Of a stretch of 64,000 nucleotides of DNA, positions 33,849-45,271 are shown one piece after another; the stretch's first letter is position 1, and each line of letters opens with the position of its first letter. The notes beneath the pieces were generated by a model, which searched no databases, was not told where the DNA came from, and saw nothing but the letters and a program-made list of their open reading frames with translations. Origin of the DNA: Hydrangea macrophylla (taxonomy: Eukaryota > Streptophyta > Magnoliopsida > Cornales > Hydrangeaceae). Location of the stretch: the NCBI GenBank assembly GCA_033977485.1, contig CM066988.1, positions 4,114,501 to 4,178,500 of the forward strand, in the 5' to 3' direction. The translations under genes and the position numbers were made by a program.

Positions 33849-33913
33849 ACTCTCATGGACACACACATACTCTCTCTCCCTTTGTCTCTTTCTGTCACTC
33901 TCACTGGCCCTCC

Positions 33914-33952
<39 letters not shown>

Positions 33953-33990
33953 ACTCTCATGGACACACACACACATGCTCTCTCTCTCTC

Positions 33991-34044
<54 letters not shown>

Positions 34045-34072
34045 ACTCTCTCTCTCTCTGTCACTCTTACTG

Positions 34073-34118
<46 letters not shown>

Positions 34119-34260
34119 TTCTCACCTGCCCCCTCTCTTTCTGTCACTCTTCACATGCTCTCTCTCTCTGTGTCTTTCTCACCTATTCTCTCTCTTTGGT
34201 GAACCTATTTCTGTCTCACTCTCCCCCTCTCTTTCTTCCTCTCTTCCTCTTCCTTCCACC
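33660..34260. repeat. Compound CT/GT microsatellite, about 600 bp
   Basis: Long (CT)n runs alternate with (GT)n and short CACTCTCA.GG spacers, several of them repeated (CTGTCACTCTCACTGGCCCT). All three plus-strand frames and one minus-strand frame stay open only because of the repeat. It sits directly upstream of the LOB-domain ATG. Confidence 0.95.
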
Positions 34261-34375
34261 TCTTGATAGAAACTTATCTCTCTTCTCAAAAAGAAAAAAG
34301 AAAAAAACCTTACCCAACTCAGATCTGAATAAAAGGAAGCTAAAATAAGCCCTGTACAGGAAGCTTCCCATAGAG

Positions 34376-35671
34376 ATGCGAGAAGAGGAACATAGAATCA
34401 TACCAAAAATGGTTTTTAAGAGGGTTGTTAGTCGTTGTGGTGCATGCGAGTACAACAGAAGACGGTGCAGAAGTGACTGTTCATTGGCTCCCTACTTTCA
34501 GTATGCAGAGAGTATGAAGGATTATGAAGCAATTCACGGTTTTTTCGGATATAGGAATTTTCTATGCCTTATTCAAAATGTATCCGAGGCAGATCATCTA
34601 CAAACTATCAATCCCTTGTGTTTGAAGCCGCAGCTAGGCTTCAGGATCCCATTTTGGGTTGTGTTTCATACATATTTTTTCTCGAACAACAAGTTCTAGA
34701 ACTGAAAGAACATGTCTCACAACTTCATGCTCAATCAAAAGAAAAGTCACCCAAACAATCCAAAGAGCCTGATCTAGATCCTACGCTCAACTATGCCATG
34801 GAAGATCTAGATCACAACAGAAAGTCCTCGAAAGTATTCCAATCTCATTTCTCCTGCCACAATTACTCCAATCTCTTCTGAAATCTCTAGCCCTAACTAT
34901 ATTCCCCCTGTCACTCAAATTTGTACGACCTCTCCTTGGTCTAATTTGATCTTGTCCTTACTATCTAGCAACAACCACCAAACTTCTCCAAGTCCGTTGG
35001 ATCTCGCTACTCCCAACACAATTTCTCCAATCCGGTCCTTACAATCTAGCAACAACCACCAAACTTCTCCAAGTCTATTGGATCTCGCTACTACCAACAC
35101 AATTTCTCCAGTCCAGTCCTTACTATCTAGCAACAACCACCAAACTTCTTCAAATCCGTTGGATCTTGCTGCTCCCAACATAATTTCTCCAGTCCAGCCC
35201 TTACAATCTAGCAGCAACCACCAAACTTTTCCAAGTCCGTTGGATCTCGATACTTCCAACACAATTTCTCCAGTCCGGTCCTTACAATCTATCACCAACC
35301 ACCAAAATTCTCCAAGACCGCTGGATCTTGCTACTCCCAACGCAATTTTTCTAGTCTCTCGTCCTACCCCCACCACCTCTGTTACTCCAACTTGCTCCTA
35401 CTGGTCTAATCTAGTCCAACACTCACAATCTAATAAGTCCCGGATTCCCTTGGATCAAACGAAAAAACCAGAGGTCCCAAGATATCCAAATCTCTCCCCA
35501 AATCTTCAAGCAAGTTCATCAAAAGCACCTACTCCATCCACTGATCCTTACTCTTTCTTCAATGTTAATAACTTAGCTCAAAGTTCCTTCTTAGGTTTAA
35601 TTGACATAGTGGAGAGTCAACGTGTCTCTAAAAGGAAAGGAAAAAAAGTCGCGAGGTGGCTTGAGCCTTAG
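34376..35671 (+). pseudogene. LOB-domain (LBD) transcription-factor gene copy captured by an LTR element
   Basis: From the ATG at 34376 residues 1-35 contain RCGACEYNRRRCRSDC. Cys21, Cys24, Cys31 and Cys35 give the CX2CX6CX3C zinc block that defines plant LOB-domain DNA-binding proteins. A GAS-like block follows (FFGYRNFLCLIQNVSEADH). The rest of the domain (SLVFEAAARLQDPILGCVSY, then LEQQVLELKEHVSQL) is one frame over, so a shift lies near 34590-34615. A second shift near 34810 returns to the first frame, which stays open to 35671 with a Ser/Pro/Asn-rich tail containing an 81-bp repeat and a basic end (KRKGKK). The total would be about 430 residues, long for the family. No intron is evident. 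It is in the element's sense orientation. Confidence 0.82.
34964..35368 (+). repeat. 81-bp tandem repeat, five units, in frame with the LBD tail
   Basis: Units start at 34964, 35045, 35126, 35207 and 35288, each exactly 81 bp (27 codons), encoding variants of SSNNHQTSPSPLDLATPN followed by TISPV.SLQ. Exact unit length and an open frame across all five suggest the array expanded while the reading frame mattered, or very recently. Confidence 0.92.
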
Positions 35672-36934
35672 AACTAAGGCTTTTTTTTGTTTTTGTTTTT
35701 TTTTAAATTCAAAAATTCAAAAAAAAAAAAGTAGAATGAACATCACGGTCCGTATTCGAGGTAGTCCCTGTACGTCGAGTGTGCGTGGGATTGAGCCCAC
35801 ATGTCTTACTACGTGTGTCCCTCCACCAGCTTAATGTAGTTTGGACCTTTGGGTACTGCTTTATAGGGCAACTGGGAGGGTAAGCATCCCAGGACGGTAT
35901 TGTCCTCAGAAGTAAGTCCTGAAAAACATTAACCCAAGGTTCTGTGGAACGGACTATAGGATCTATATGGTTGCTGAATAATGCGTAGGATGTCGTTAGC
36001 ATTCGACCTCTGAAAGGAAGTCTCAAGTTGGCAGAACTCTGTTCTCGCTCATCAAAATCCAAATGTACATTTGTAGCATTGTAACTTTTCATTTTTTTTT
36101 CTAAAAAAAAAAAAAAAGATCCTCCTTAGCACTATCTTCGCTTCTTATGCAATGTACCCTCACATTAGGCAATCAGTTCAAGAATCAACTGTGAAAATAC
36201 TAACTCTTGTTAACAATATAAGTGCACTTTCTGAAATGAGGGTTCTAATCCCCATCACTTTCATGATCCACTTGTGTTTGCTATTACCAATCTGAATCAG
36301 CTTAAAGGCTGACATGTGTTCCAAGTCAGAAAAATGCATGCTTGATCATTTTTAATCCTTTATTCAGGCCTAATTCGATACAATGGTAACACATGCAAAT
36401 CCATACTGCAAACACTGATATTATCAAATCCAAGCAATACCACTACATTCGCAACTGTCCAAATTGTTTCATTGCCAAATCAATAGGTTACTCTACCTTC
36501 TCAAACACATTCTTATTTTTTCAAAAAAAAAATAAACAAACAAAAAAAATATAAAAAGAAAAAGTAAAGGAAGAGAGAGTGTGTTGACACAAACCAAAAA
36601 AAAAAAGGGGGAAAAGTCAAAAAAGGAAAAGAGGAGAGAGAGAGATTGTCGGTCACGAGAAAGGAAATGAAAGAAAAAGAAAAGAAAAGAAAGAAAGGAG
36701 AAGAAGAAAAAAAGCATAAAAACATACCCTCACTTCTCTCCCTCATTCCTCTTTCTTCTTCTCAACTGATCACTGCATCTCTCTCTCTTCTCCCTTCTCG
36801 GCCTAACATATTTCTCACTTCTCTTTCCTCACCACACTCATAGTCATTGTCTTCCACCATTGTGACCAAGACCAGAAGTTTGATCTTGTTTTAGGCGTGG
36901 GGGTGCTCTTTCAAAAAATAATTTTGAGAACAAC
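35672..36934. other. Internal region of the element, no gene recognised
   Basis: A/T-rich tracts at 35690-35735, 36090-36118 and 36520-36715. A 127-codon minus-strand frame at 35709-36092 has no recognisable motif or repeat support, and I do not call it. CT-rich sequence lies at 36730-36840. Confidence 0.4.
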
Positions 36935-37054
36935 ATGGATTTGGGCGAGATAATTATACTTTGCGAAGTGTGCATTCTTCTTTGGATGGCTATGGCAGCT
37001 GCAGCTTACTTCTGGTTCAAACCGTCTGATAATGAAGAAGTCCACAAAGACTAG
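36935..37054 (+). CDS. Possible 39-residue single-pass membrane peptide
   Basis: ATG at 36935 to TAG at 37052-37054. The product has a short acidic N-terminus (MDLGE), a hydrophobic core from about residue 6 to 27 (IIILCEVCILLWMAMAAAAY, then FWF) long enough to span a membrane, and a charged tail ending NEEVHKD. The ATG context (AACAACATGG) matches a good plant start. A stretch this short could be open by chance, but the clean layout of acidic end, hydrophobic core and charged end is notable inside this non-autonomous element. I do not recognise a family. Confidence 0.35.
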   Translation: MDLGEIIILCEVCILLWMAMAAAAYFWFKPSDNEEVHKD

Positions 37055-38800
37055 GAAAAATATTCTTGGAAACTCGGACCGCCCCTGTGATTCAAATCAT
37101 TGTTGGGTGGGTTAGCTTTACCAATGAACAATGGGTTGATGAAATGTAGTAGTTTTGTTTTTGTTCTCTTTTTGCTCTTATATGTATCAAAAAAATATCA
37201 TCAATAAAAAGAGAATGTCAAGAATTGTGTAAATGGGCAGCCAATCATATGTGTTGTTTCCAGCCATCCAGTCCATGCACTGTTTCTATACCCTTTACCA
37301 ACAGTTTGATTCTCTACCGATACACCCACGAGCCTTTGGTCACTCTCGCAACAGGCCAATACTTCACCCACTACCCAGAATGTCACTCCTTACAATGCAT
37401 CAAAATGTCACATAGGGGCAGTTTCTCCACTACTAAATATATGCATTGTCTGCTTTGTATAAGTACATATATTTTTAAAAAAAAACAAAACAAAAAGGAG
37501 ACGCGAGTTAAAAATATATATATATGAAAAAAAGAAGCTTTTTTTCCATTATCTTGCTTTAAAATCTCATGATTCATTGGATATGACTGTCTTGTAACTT
37601 GTTGGAGCCAAGTTGGACATCGCATTGGACTTTTGGATACAACACACGAGAGAACATGCCAAAAAGGTTTCAAGTCCATAATCAATCATTACAGTGTCTG
37701 ACACTGCTCATCATCACAAGTGCATGCTACTCTACCACTACTGTAGCATATGGACTGTACACTCTCAGGGGCAGAAATACCTCAACTCAAGGCATGCCAC
37801 ACATCATCAAATACCAAGTGGGGCGGCTCGTGTTCCCCATGACATTGCACAAATTTCAATATTGCACATATATGATTTCTAAAATCCAACTATACTCATG
37901 TCAAAATGATGAGAGGCAATAATTTCAGCTATCCACACACTATTATCCACTTGCTAGCCCACTTGAGCCATACAATAAAAATTTCTCTTCAAATTCAAAC
38001 CCCCTGAGGATCACCCCCACACTGGGGCAATGTAAAAAAAAATATACGGAAGCTAGAAAAATCCACAGAGTGCTATCCAACTTAGTATACTCACTTCAAA
38101 TTGGGGCAACTCTCCACAAGTCGCGTTTCACTCAGTAATACTCACCCCATACTAGATTGGGGCAGGCAAAAAGAAAAAAAAAATAGAGCATAAGGTGATC
38201 TCAGGCATTCCAAGCAACCTTTCAAAAAAAACAAACTTTGAGCCTTCATACGATCCTTTATTTCATAACCCATGACCCTGGCCTACACTACAACCCACTA
38301 AAGTCCACTCTGATTGACACAAGTCTTGTTGGATTCATTAAATCATACTTTTGCATTATTTCAAAGACATAGGCCATCTCATACCGTCGAGTTCAAGATT
38401 GTCTAACGGGCATAGTGAAAACCTCAAAAAGGACACCATGAGTAAAAATCAAGACTATGGCAAAACTATTGACACAACAGATACAGACAAGGACTGGGCA
38501 TTCAGCGAATACTGGGGCACTAAGCCCATAAAGTCAAAATACGTTGTCTTCTATTATTCCAACAAGCAACAAGACAGACAATATCCACTAACTTATGAAC
38601 ATATTTTTGCAGATGATAAACTCATGAATCAAATACTTTTGTAAATACTCTGTACATAGCATAACATTGGATTCAAAAAAAAAAACAAAAAAAAAACAAA
38701 AAATCATTCATACTTTACAGCATAGCAGAAAATGCATATCTTTTGTAACAGGGGCAACTGGTCTTGATACTTCTATCATCATTGTAAGGAGAACACTCAC
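37055..38800 (+). other. Internal 3' region of the element, no gene recognised
   Basis: No coding region I trust. The phrase ACTGGGGCA or similar recurs (38012-38032, 38158-38165, 38511-38520) and AGGGGCAACTGG at 38752 resembles the true polypurine tract at 41071-41083, so decayed or alternative priming sites may be scattered here. A 97-codon frame at 38351-38644 has no recognisable motif. Confidence 0.4.
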
Positions 38801-38804
38801 CTCC

Positions 38805-39255
38805 AGTCCAACATACTTTCCAAAGCCCAACTACTGGCCCAATATACTTTCCAAAGTCCAACGATTGCCCCAACATACTTCGAAAAGCCTAACCACTAGC
38901 CCAACATACTTTCAAAGCCCAACTACTGGCCAACATACTCCCAAAAGCCTCACCTCTGGCCCAATATACTTCCAAAGCCCAACCACTGGCTCAACACTTC
39001 CGAAAACCTCACCACTAGCCCAATATACTTCCAAAGCCCAACCACTAACCCAACACTCCCGAAAACCTCACCACTAGCCCAATATACTTTCCAAAGCCCA
39101 ACGATTGGCCCAACATACTTCCAAAAGCCTAACCACTGGCCCTATATACTTCCAAAGCCCAACTACTGGCCCAATATACTTTCCAAAGCCCAACCACTGG
39201 CCCAACATAATTCCAAAAGCCAAACCAGTAGCCCAACATACTTCCGAAACCTCCC
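38805..39255 (+). repeat. About 30-bp tandem repeat array
   Basis: The unit is close to CCAACCACTGGCCCAATATACTTCCAAAG (shown without its last base), present about 15 times with frequent changes between AATATACTT and AACATACTT. It lies in the 3' region before the second LTR. Confidence 0.9.
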
Positions 39256-39427
39256 ACTTCATGCAGCCTTTACTCGGACTCGCTAACTCTACAACAACCC
39301 CTCTGCTCAGGTCCACATGTCAAATCAACCTCTCCTCTACGGATCATCAAGAAGTATGTCCTGTACCCGGGATCACCAAGTTCATCTCATCCAGTCTCCA
39401 TCAAGGGACATCCTGTTTATATCATTT

Positions 39428-40015
39428 AGCTTCAGGTGTGAGTCCGTCAAGTGGCATCCTATTCATCTCATCCAGTCACAGGAGTGAGTCCGTTAAGGGG
39501 CATCCTGTTCACAATCTCACTATTAGGAATGAGTCCGTTAAGTGGTGTCCCGTTTACGTCTTTAGCACAGGAGTGAGTCCGTCAAGGGGCATCCTATTGA
39601 CAATCTCACTATTGGGAGTGAGTCCGTCAAGTGGCATCCCGTTTACATTTTCAGCACAGGAGTGAGTCCGTCAAGGGACATCCTGTTCACAATCTCACTA
39701 TTGGGAATGAGTCCGTCAACACATGAGTGAATCCGTCAAGGGGCATCCTGTTCACAATATCACTATTGGGAATGAGTCCGTCAAGTGGCGTCCCGTTTAC
39801 ATCTTCAGTACAGGAGTGAGTCTGTCAAGGGGCATCCTGTTCACAATTTCACTATTGGGAATGAGTCCGTCAAGTGGTGTCCCATTTACATCTTCAGTAC
39901 TGAAGTGAGTCCGTCAAGAGGCATCCTATTTCACAATCTCACTATCGGGAATGAGTTTGTCAAGAGGCATCCTATTCACAATATCACCATCGGGAGTAAG
40001 TCTGTCAAGTGGCAT
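39428..40015 (+). repeat. About 88-bp tandem repeat built of two related halves
   Basis: Each half contains GAGTCCGTCAAG.GGC followed by ATCCTGTTCACAAT or CCCGTTTACATCTTCAG. The alternation repeats about six times. Open frames crossing it are repeat artefacts. Confidence 0.9.
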
Positions 40016-40048
40016 CTCGTTATCATCAACATCAACCTTTGTTTAGGA

Positions 40049-40560
40049 TTATGCGGCTTCATACTTCCTGGCTACATCCCTCTTTCCCCAGCAAGTACGA
40101 ACTACGTACGGTCTGATTCTCCCAACGGAAGATACGTAGGCAGCTCTGAGAGCTCGACCATGCACTTACTTTTATGTTCTAGGTTAAAGTTTGAGATTAC
40201 GTGGCTTCACACTTCTCGACTACACCGCCTCTCACCATCTCTCAGCTACCCAGGTTTACGAACTACGTACGGTCTGATTCTCCCGATGGAAGATACGTAG
40301 GCAGCTCTAAGAGCTTGGCCATGCACTTACTTTTATGCTCTCGATTAAAGTTTGAGATTACGTGGCTTCGCACTTCTCGACTACACCGCCTCTCACCATC
40401 TCTCAGCTACCCAGGTTTATGAACTACGCATGGTCTGATTCTCCCGACAGGAGATACGTAGGCAGCTTTAAGAGCTCAACTATACCCTCACTTTACTACA
40501 TTTTTTTGTTAGAGTTTGAGATTACGCAGTTATGCACTTCTCGACTACACCATCCCTCTT
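40049..40560 (+). repeat. About 162-bp tandem repeat, three units
   Basis: Each unit contains GAACTACG..(C/T)GGTCTGATTCTCCC, then GATACGTAGGCAGCT.T and GAGATTACG..(G/C). The GATTACG segment occurs at 40193, 40354 and 40518. A single related copy lies in each LTR (near 32459-32520 and 47198-47260). Confidence 0.9.
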
Positions 40561-40659
40561 CTACTCGATTCTTACATGAATCCCCAACAGAGTCGTTCAC
40601 CTTTCTGGTAACGCTCTCAATCCCCAGCGGAGCTATTTGCCTACTCTGGTGGTACCCAC

Positions 40660-40985
40660 AATCCCCACTTGCCTACATTGGCACCTCATACTCACTTGCC
40701 TACGATGGCATTTCACATTCACTTGCCTATATTGGCACCTCATACTCACTTGCTTACGATGGCATTTCACATTCACTTGCCTACATTGGCACCTTATACT
40801 CACTTGCCTACGATAGCATTGCACATTCACTTGCCTACATTGCCACCTCATACCCAATTGCCTGCGATGGCATTTCACATTCACTTGCCTACATTGGCAC
40901 CTCATACCCACTTGCCTATGATGGCATTTCACATTCACTCGCCTACGTTGGTACCTCATACTCACTTGCCTACTTTGGCACGTCT
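40660..40985 (+). repeat. 27/54-bp tandem repeat
   Basis: Two alternating 27-bp halves, TACATTGGCACCTCATACTC(ACTTGCC) and TACGATGGCATTTCACATTC(ACTTGCC), repeat about six times. Because 27 is a multiple of three, frames on both strands remain open through the array. Confidence 0.93.
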
Positions 40986-41070
40986 TTTACTTATTCTCAT
41001 CACTTAAAAGAAAAGGGACAAAAATGGGTCGTCTAGTTTCTTTTTCACGATTTGTTTCACAAAACATGAC

Positions 41071-41083
41071 AAAGAGGGGCAGC
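41071..41083 (+). promoter_or_regulatory. Polypurine tract before LTR2
   Basis: AAAGAGGGGCAGC abuts the TGTAGACACC start of LTR2. It is the expected RNase H-resistant primer for plus-strand synthesis. Confidence 0.85.
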
Positions 41084-41807
41084 TGTAGACACCCCATTTT
41101 TTCCCCAACCCAATCATTTCAAAATAAAGTACTCGTTGACACGAGTCTTTCGCTTTTTGAATCATCTCAATCTGACCTCGAATGGGAAAGATATTGCAAG
41201 TCATAGCTATGGGGTCAAATGGTCAACAATTCCGCATGCACCCTACCACACCCAATAATTTTTCTCCTCCACAATCATTCTGAACAATAATGCTCGGTGT
41301 AGCAAAAAGCAAAGGAAAATTAAAAACAAAAAAAAGACTCTCAGTGGAAACCAAAAGCAAGCACTAACCATAAATAAAAAAGAGAAAAAAAAACAAAAAA
41401 ATTATTAAAAAATGAAGTTTTTGCCTATAAAATGGCAATGTGTTCATCCATTTCAGAGGGGGGGAGCGAAGGAGAAAAGAGGCTCCTCTCTGTATCTCCC
41501 TCATACTCCACATCCCTCTCACCATCCTTCCATATCCCTCACTTCATCATTAAATACAAAAAAAAACCCCTACAAAAAAAAAAGAGTTTACATTTTTTCA
41601 CCACCATACCACCCCTTCTAAACCATCACCATCAAGGTCATCACTACAATCACCACCTCCACCTAGCTATCATATCATCACGATTCCCATCAACATACCT
41701 CACAGCCACTGTACCATCGCCGTCATCATACTGCCTCAAATCACCGCCCAACATCTCCGTCATTTACCATTAATATTCTAACAGGTTTCTTGAGTTCCTC
41801 TAATAAT

Positions 41808-41841
<34 letters not shown>

Positions 41842-42121
41842 CTCTCTCTTGTACATATCATTTTTTTCTTGCTTGACAAAAAAATAATAAATATATATAC
41901 ATCCACGTCATACTCGGAATTACTTGGTTTCCAATATAAAAATCACGTCTGACTCTGGATTACATGGATCCCAATACAAAAATCCCACGTGATTTCTAAT
42001 ATGGAGAGCCATGTTCTACTGGGGATGATGTGGTTGCTAATACGGGGACCTCTATTCTACTGGGGACTACGCGGTTTTCTAATATGGAAATCCATGTACC
42101 AAACCAAGCCTTGTGTCCCAA

Positions 42122-44151
42122 TCAATTGGGGTCGGCTGTATGAATCCTTTTTCTCCATTCTGCACGATCAAGAGCTATATGCTCATTTAAATTATATATA
42201 TTCATATCTTGTTGCACTACATATTCCCAAGTCAGTCTAGGTCTGCCTTTCCCTCTAACTATTCCAGACACTACGATCTTATCACTCTTTCGCACAGGTG
42301 CATCTACAGGTCTCCGTTGCATATGGCCGAACCATCTAAGTCTATTCTCCCTCAACTTATCCTCAATATGTGTCACTCCTACAGTCTCTCGGATGTACTC
42401 ATTTCTAATTCTATCTTTCCTAGTCTTACCACACATCCATCTTAGCATCCTCATCTCTGCTACACTCACTTTGCTAATGTGTTGTTTCTTAGTTGCCCAA
42501 CACTCTGTCCCGTAGAGCATAGCTGGCCTAATAGCTGTCCTATAAAATTTTCCTTTCAATTTTGCTGGTATTCTCAGGTCACATAATACTCCAGAAGCAC
42601 TCCTCCACTTAAGCCAGCCCACTATAATTCTATGGGTCACGTCATTACCAATCTCTCCATCTCTACTGATCATTGAACCTAGATAGCGAAAGTGTTCCCT
42701 CTTTGGGATCTCCTGATCTTCGATCTTCACTGCTTCGTTGCCTCTACTTCCAATGTTGCTAAAAGTACATTCCATGTATTCTGTTTTCGTCCTACTTATC
42801 TTTAGCCCCTTAGTCTCTAGTGCTTCTCTCCAAGCTTCTAGTTTAGTGTTGAGTCCCCTTTTAGTCTCATCAACCAAGACAATATCATTTGCGAACAACA
42901 TACACCATGGGACCTCATCTTGAATGTGTCTAGTCAATTCATCCATAATTAGGGCGAACAAATAAGGGCTCAAGGCCGACCCCTGGTGCAGGCCTACGGT
43001 AATTGGGAATTCGCTTGTTTCTCCGACTGGTGATCTAATTGTACTAACTGCTTCATCATACATATCTTTCACCACGTCAATATAACCCTTGGTCACTCCT
43101 TTCTTCTCTAGCACCCACCAAATTAAATCTCTAGGCACTCTATCATAAGCTTTCTCTAAATCAATAAAAACCATATGTAGATCTTTTTTCTTCTCTCTAT
43201 ACTTTTCCATTAGTCTTCTAAGTAAGTAAATTGCTTCCATAGTTGATCTCCCAGGCATAAATCCAAACTGATTTTCTGACACTGATGTTGCGCCTCTTAA
43301 GCGATGCTCCATCACTCTCTCCCATAGCTTCATAGTATAGCTCATCAATTTAATACCTTTATAGTTGTTGCATTGTTGTACATCTCCTTTACTCTTATAT
43401 ATAGGCACTAGGATGCTCTTCCTCCACTCATCAGGCATTTTTCTAGTCATTAAAATCCTATTAAAAACTTTTGTAAGCCAAGATGCCCACACATCTCCCA
43501 AGCATTTCCAAACCTCAATGGGGATCCCATCTGGTCCTAAGGCCTTGTTGGGTTTCATCTTCTTCAAAGAAAATTTCACCTCAAACTTCCTTATTCTCCG
43601 ATAGAATCTGTATTCTCTAGTTTCATCGTAACTTCCAGTTTCTTCTTCCATTGTGTTATCCATATGTTTTTCATTCAGCAACTTCTCAAAATAACTCTTC
43701 CACCTTTCCTTAATCTCTTCGTCGTTCACTAATACCCTAGAGTCATCGTTTTTATACACTTAACCTGATTAATGTCTCTTGTTTTCCTTTCTCTCGACTT
43801 AGCAAGCTTATAAATACATTTTTCTCCCTCTCTAGTGTCTAGTTTGGTGTAGAAGGCGTCATAGGCTTCCATTTTAGCAACTCTAACTGTCCTTTTAACC
43901 TCCTTATTTGCACATTTATAGTTTTTGAAGTGTTCCTCACTTCTATCATTTTGCCACTTCTTAAAGCAATCCTTTTTGGTTTTTACTGTAGCTTGTATCT
44001 CTTTATTCCACCACCAAGTATCTTTAGAAGCTAACCCTCTTCCCTTCGACTCTCCAAGGATCTCCTTCGATATTCTCGTGATGCACCCTGCCATTCTATC
44101 CCACATAGTATTGCTTCCATCTTCCAAATTCCAAGGTGCTTCTATATACAT
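42122..44151 (-). pseudogene. LINE reverse transcriptase
   Basis: The linker 44151-43760 (DTWWWNKEIQATVKTKKDCF) joins, after a one-base frame change near 43750, to a 545-codon frame (43759-42122). It contains [40 protein letters not shown], the [14 protein letters not shown] motif, [14 protein letters not shown] and [19 protein letters not shown]. The catalytic loop reads [10 protein letters not shown] where RTE proteins have FADD, so the first Asp of the pair is Asn. The C-terminal region ends [20 protein letters not shown], normal for plant RTE. The substitution should abolish polymerisation. Confidence 0.88.
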
Positions 44152-44155
44152 TCTC

Positions 44156-45263
44156 TAGGGATGGCAATGGGGCGGGTTTCTCGGGTTCCCCGCCCCGCCC
44201 CGCCCCTAATAGGTAGGGTATGGGGGGGCTTAATAGGGTTAGGGGCGGGTATGGGGGAAGTTTCTATAACCCGAGTCGGGTTCGGGGGTAGGGTCATAAA
44301 ATTTGAACCCGCCCCGATTATACTGAAAATTACACTTATGCCCTTTATTTATCATATGTATTACCTATAACCCTTGGAGTATAAATACTCCTTATAAGGA
44401 TTGAGCCTCATTTAGGGCACAAAACAGAGAGAGACAATCCTCTTCTTTGGCAAATCAGCTCCCCTGCCACCGCCGCAGGACCACCGCCATCCTCTCTCTA
44501 TCTCCTCCTCAGGACCATACGGGGCCACCGTCGTCCTCTTCCACCGTTGAAGCCGAGAACATCTTCTGACTCTCACTCTCAAACCTAGCCTCCCAAATCA
44601 GGTTCCTTAACTCATTTAATTGGTTCTCTTCTGGTTTGGTTCAGTTTCTGAGTTTTGATTATAAACTATATCAGATTTTGGAGCAATAGTGGGTTCTCTT
44701 TTTTGAGCTCTGTAGTTGTGGATATTGTAACTCTAATTTGCATGTAAAGTGTTTGATGAAATGTGTGATATTAATTCTATGGCTTTAGATAAGAAACTAC
44801 AAATTAAAAATGGGGTTTTTCGTGGATTTTATCTGTAGCTCTGATTACTTTGTTAGGTGTTCTTCTGTTTCATTTTCTCCTTGGAACAAATCTATGTTTT
44901 AAGCCCACAAACAAAAATCTTCCAGTTTATGTAATCTAATCCTAACTTCCCAAATCTATTCCATATATATATATGATGAGATAATATTGATCCAAATCTT
45001 TTCTTGCCTATTGACACTGATAGTTGGTATGTCACTTGCCTTGTTCATGTCCACTTTTTGACACTGCCTAAAAAAATGCATTTAAAAAACTGCAAAAAAA
45101 AAAAAAAAAAACTCTCTTTATCGGGGCGGGGCGGGGCGGGGTGGGGGACCCCGAGTGCGGGGCGAGGGCGAGGTCAGGAAGACACACAATGCGGGGCGGG
45201 GCGGGGGGAGGGTTCAGTGAAGCGGGGCGGGGGCGGGGTATAGGGGCCCCATTGCCATCCCTA
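44156..45263. mobile_element. hAT-like DNA element (1108 bp), 8-bp TSD ACATTCTC
   Basis: The terminal inverted repeat TAGGGATGGCAATGGGGC (44156-44173) is matched exactly by its complement at 45246-45263. ACATTCTC flanks it at 44148-44155 and 45264-45271. An 8-bp duplication and TAGGG-type ends indicate the hAT superfamily. Next to the ends lie CCCCGCC runs on the left (44200-44212) and GGGGCGG runs on the right (45123-45240). The interior has a TATA-like TATAAATA at 44380, a leader, and CAG/GTTCC at about 44598, as in the 5' part of a hAT transposase gene. No transposase frame remains, so it is non-autonomous. Confidence 0.92.
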
Positions 45264-45271
45264 ACATTCTC

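Noticed and set aside
33652..34266. Several open frames of 90-200 codons on both strands (Ser/Leu or Arg/Glu repeats)
   Set aside because: They are translations of the CT/GT microsatellite; dinucleotide repeats stay open in most frames.
34915..35376. 153-codon minus-strand frame
   Set aside because: It is the antisense shadow of the 81-bp array; the sense frame continues beyond the array and joins the LOB domain.
35709..36092. 127-codon minus-strand frame in the LOB-domain-carrying element
   Set aside because: No motif, no repeat support and an unremarkable composition; the length is within chance for this region.
39105..41036. Open frames up to 224 codons, and a 110-codon minus-strand frame
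   Set aside because: All cross tandem arrays whose unit lengths keep frames open. Residue patterns only mirror the DNA repeat.
44161..45243. Gly/Arg-rich frames at both ends of the hAT-like element
   Set aside because: They come from GGGGC runs next to the inverted ends, with no transposase motif.
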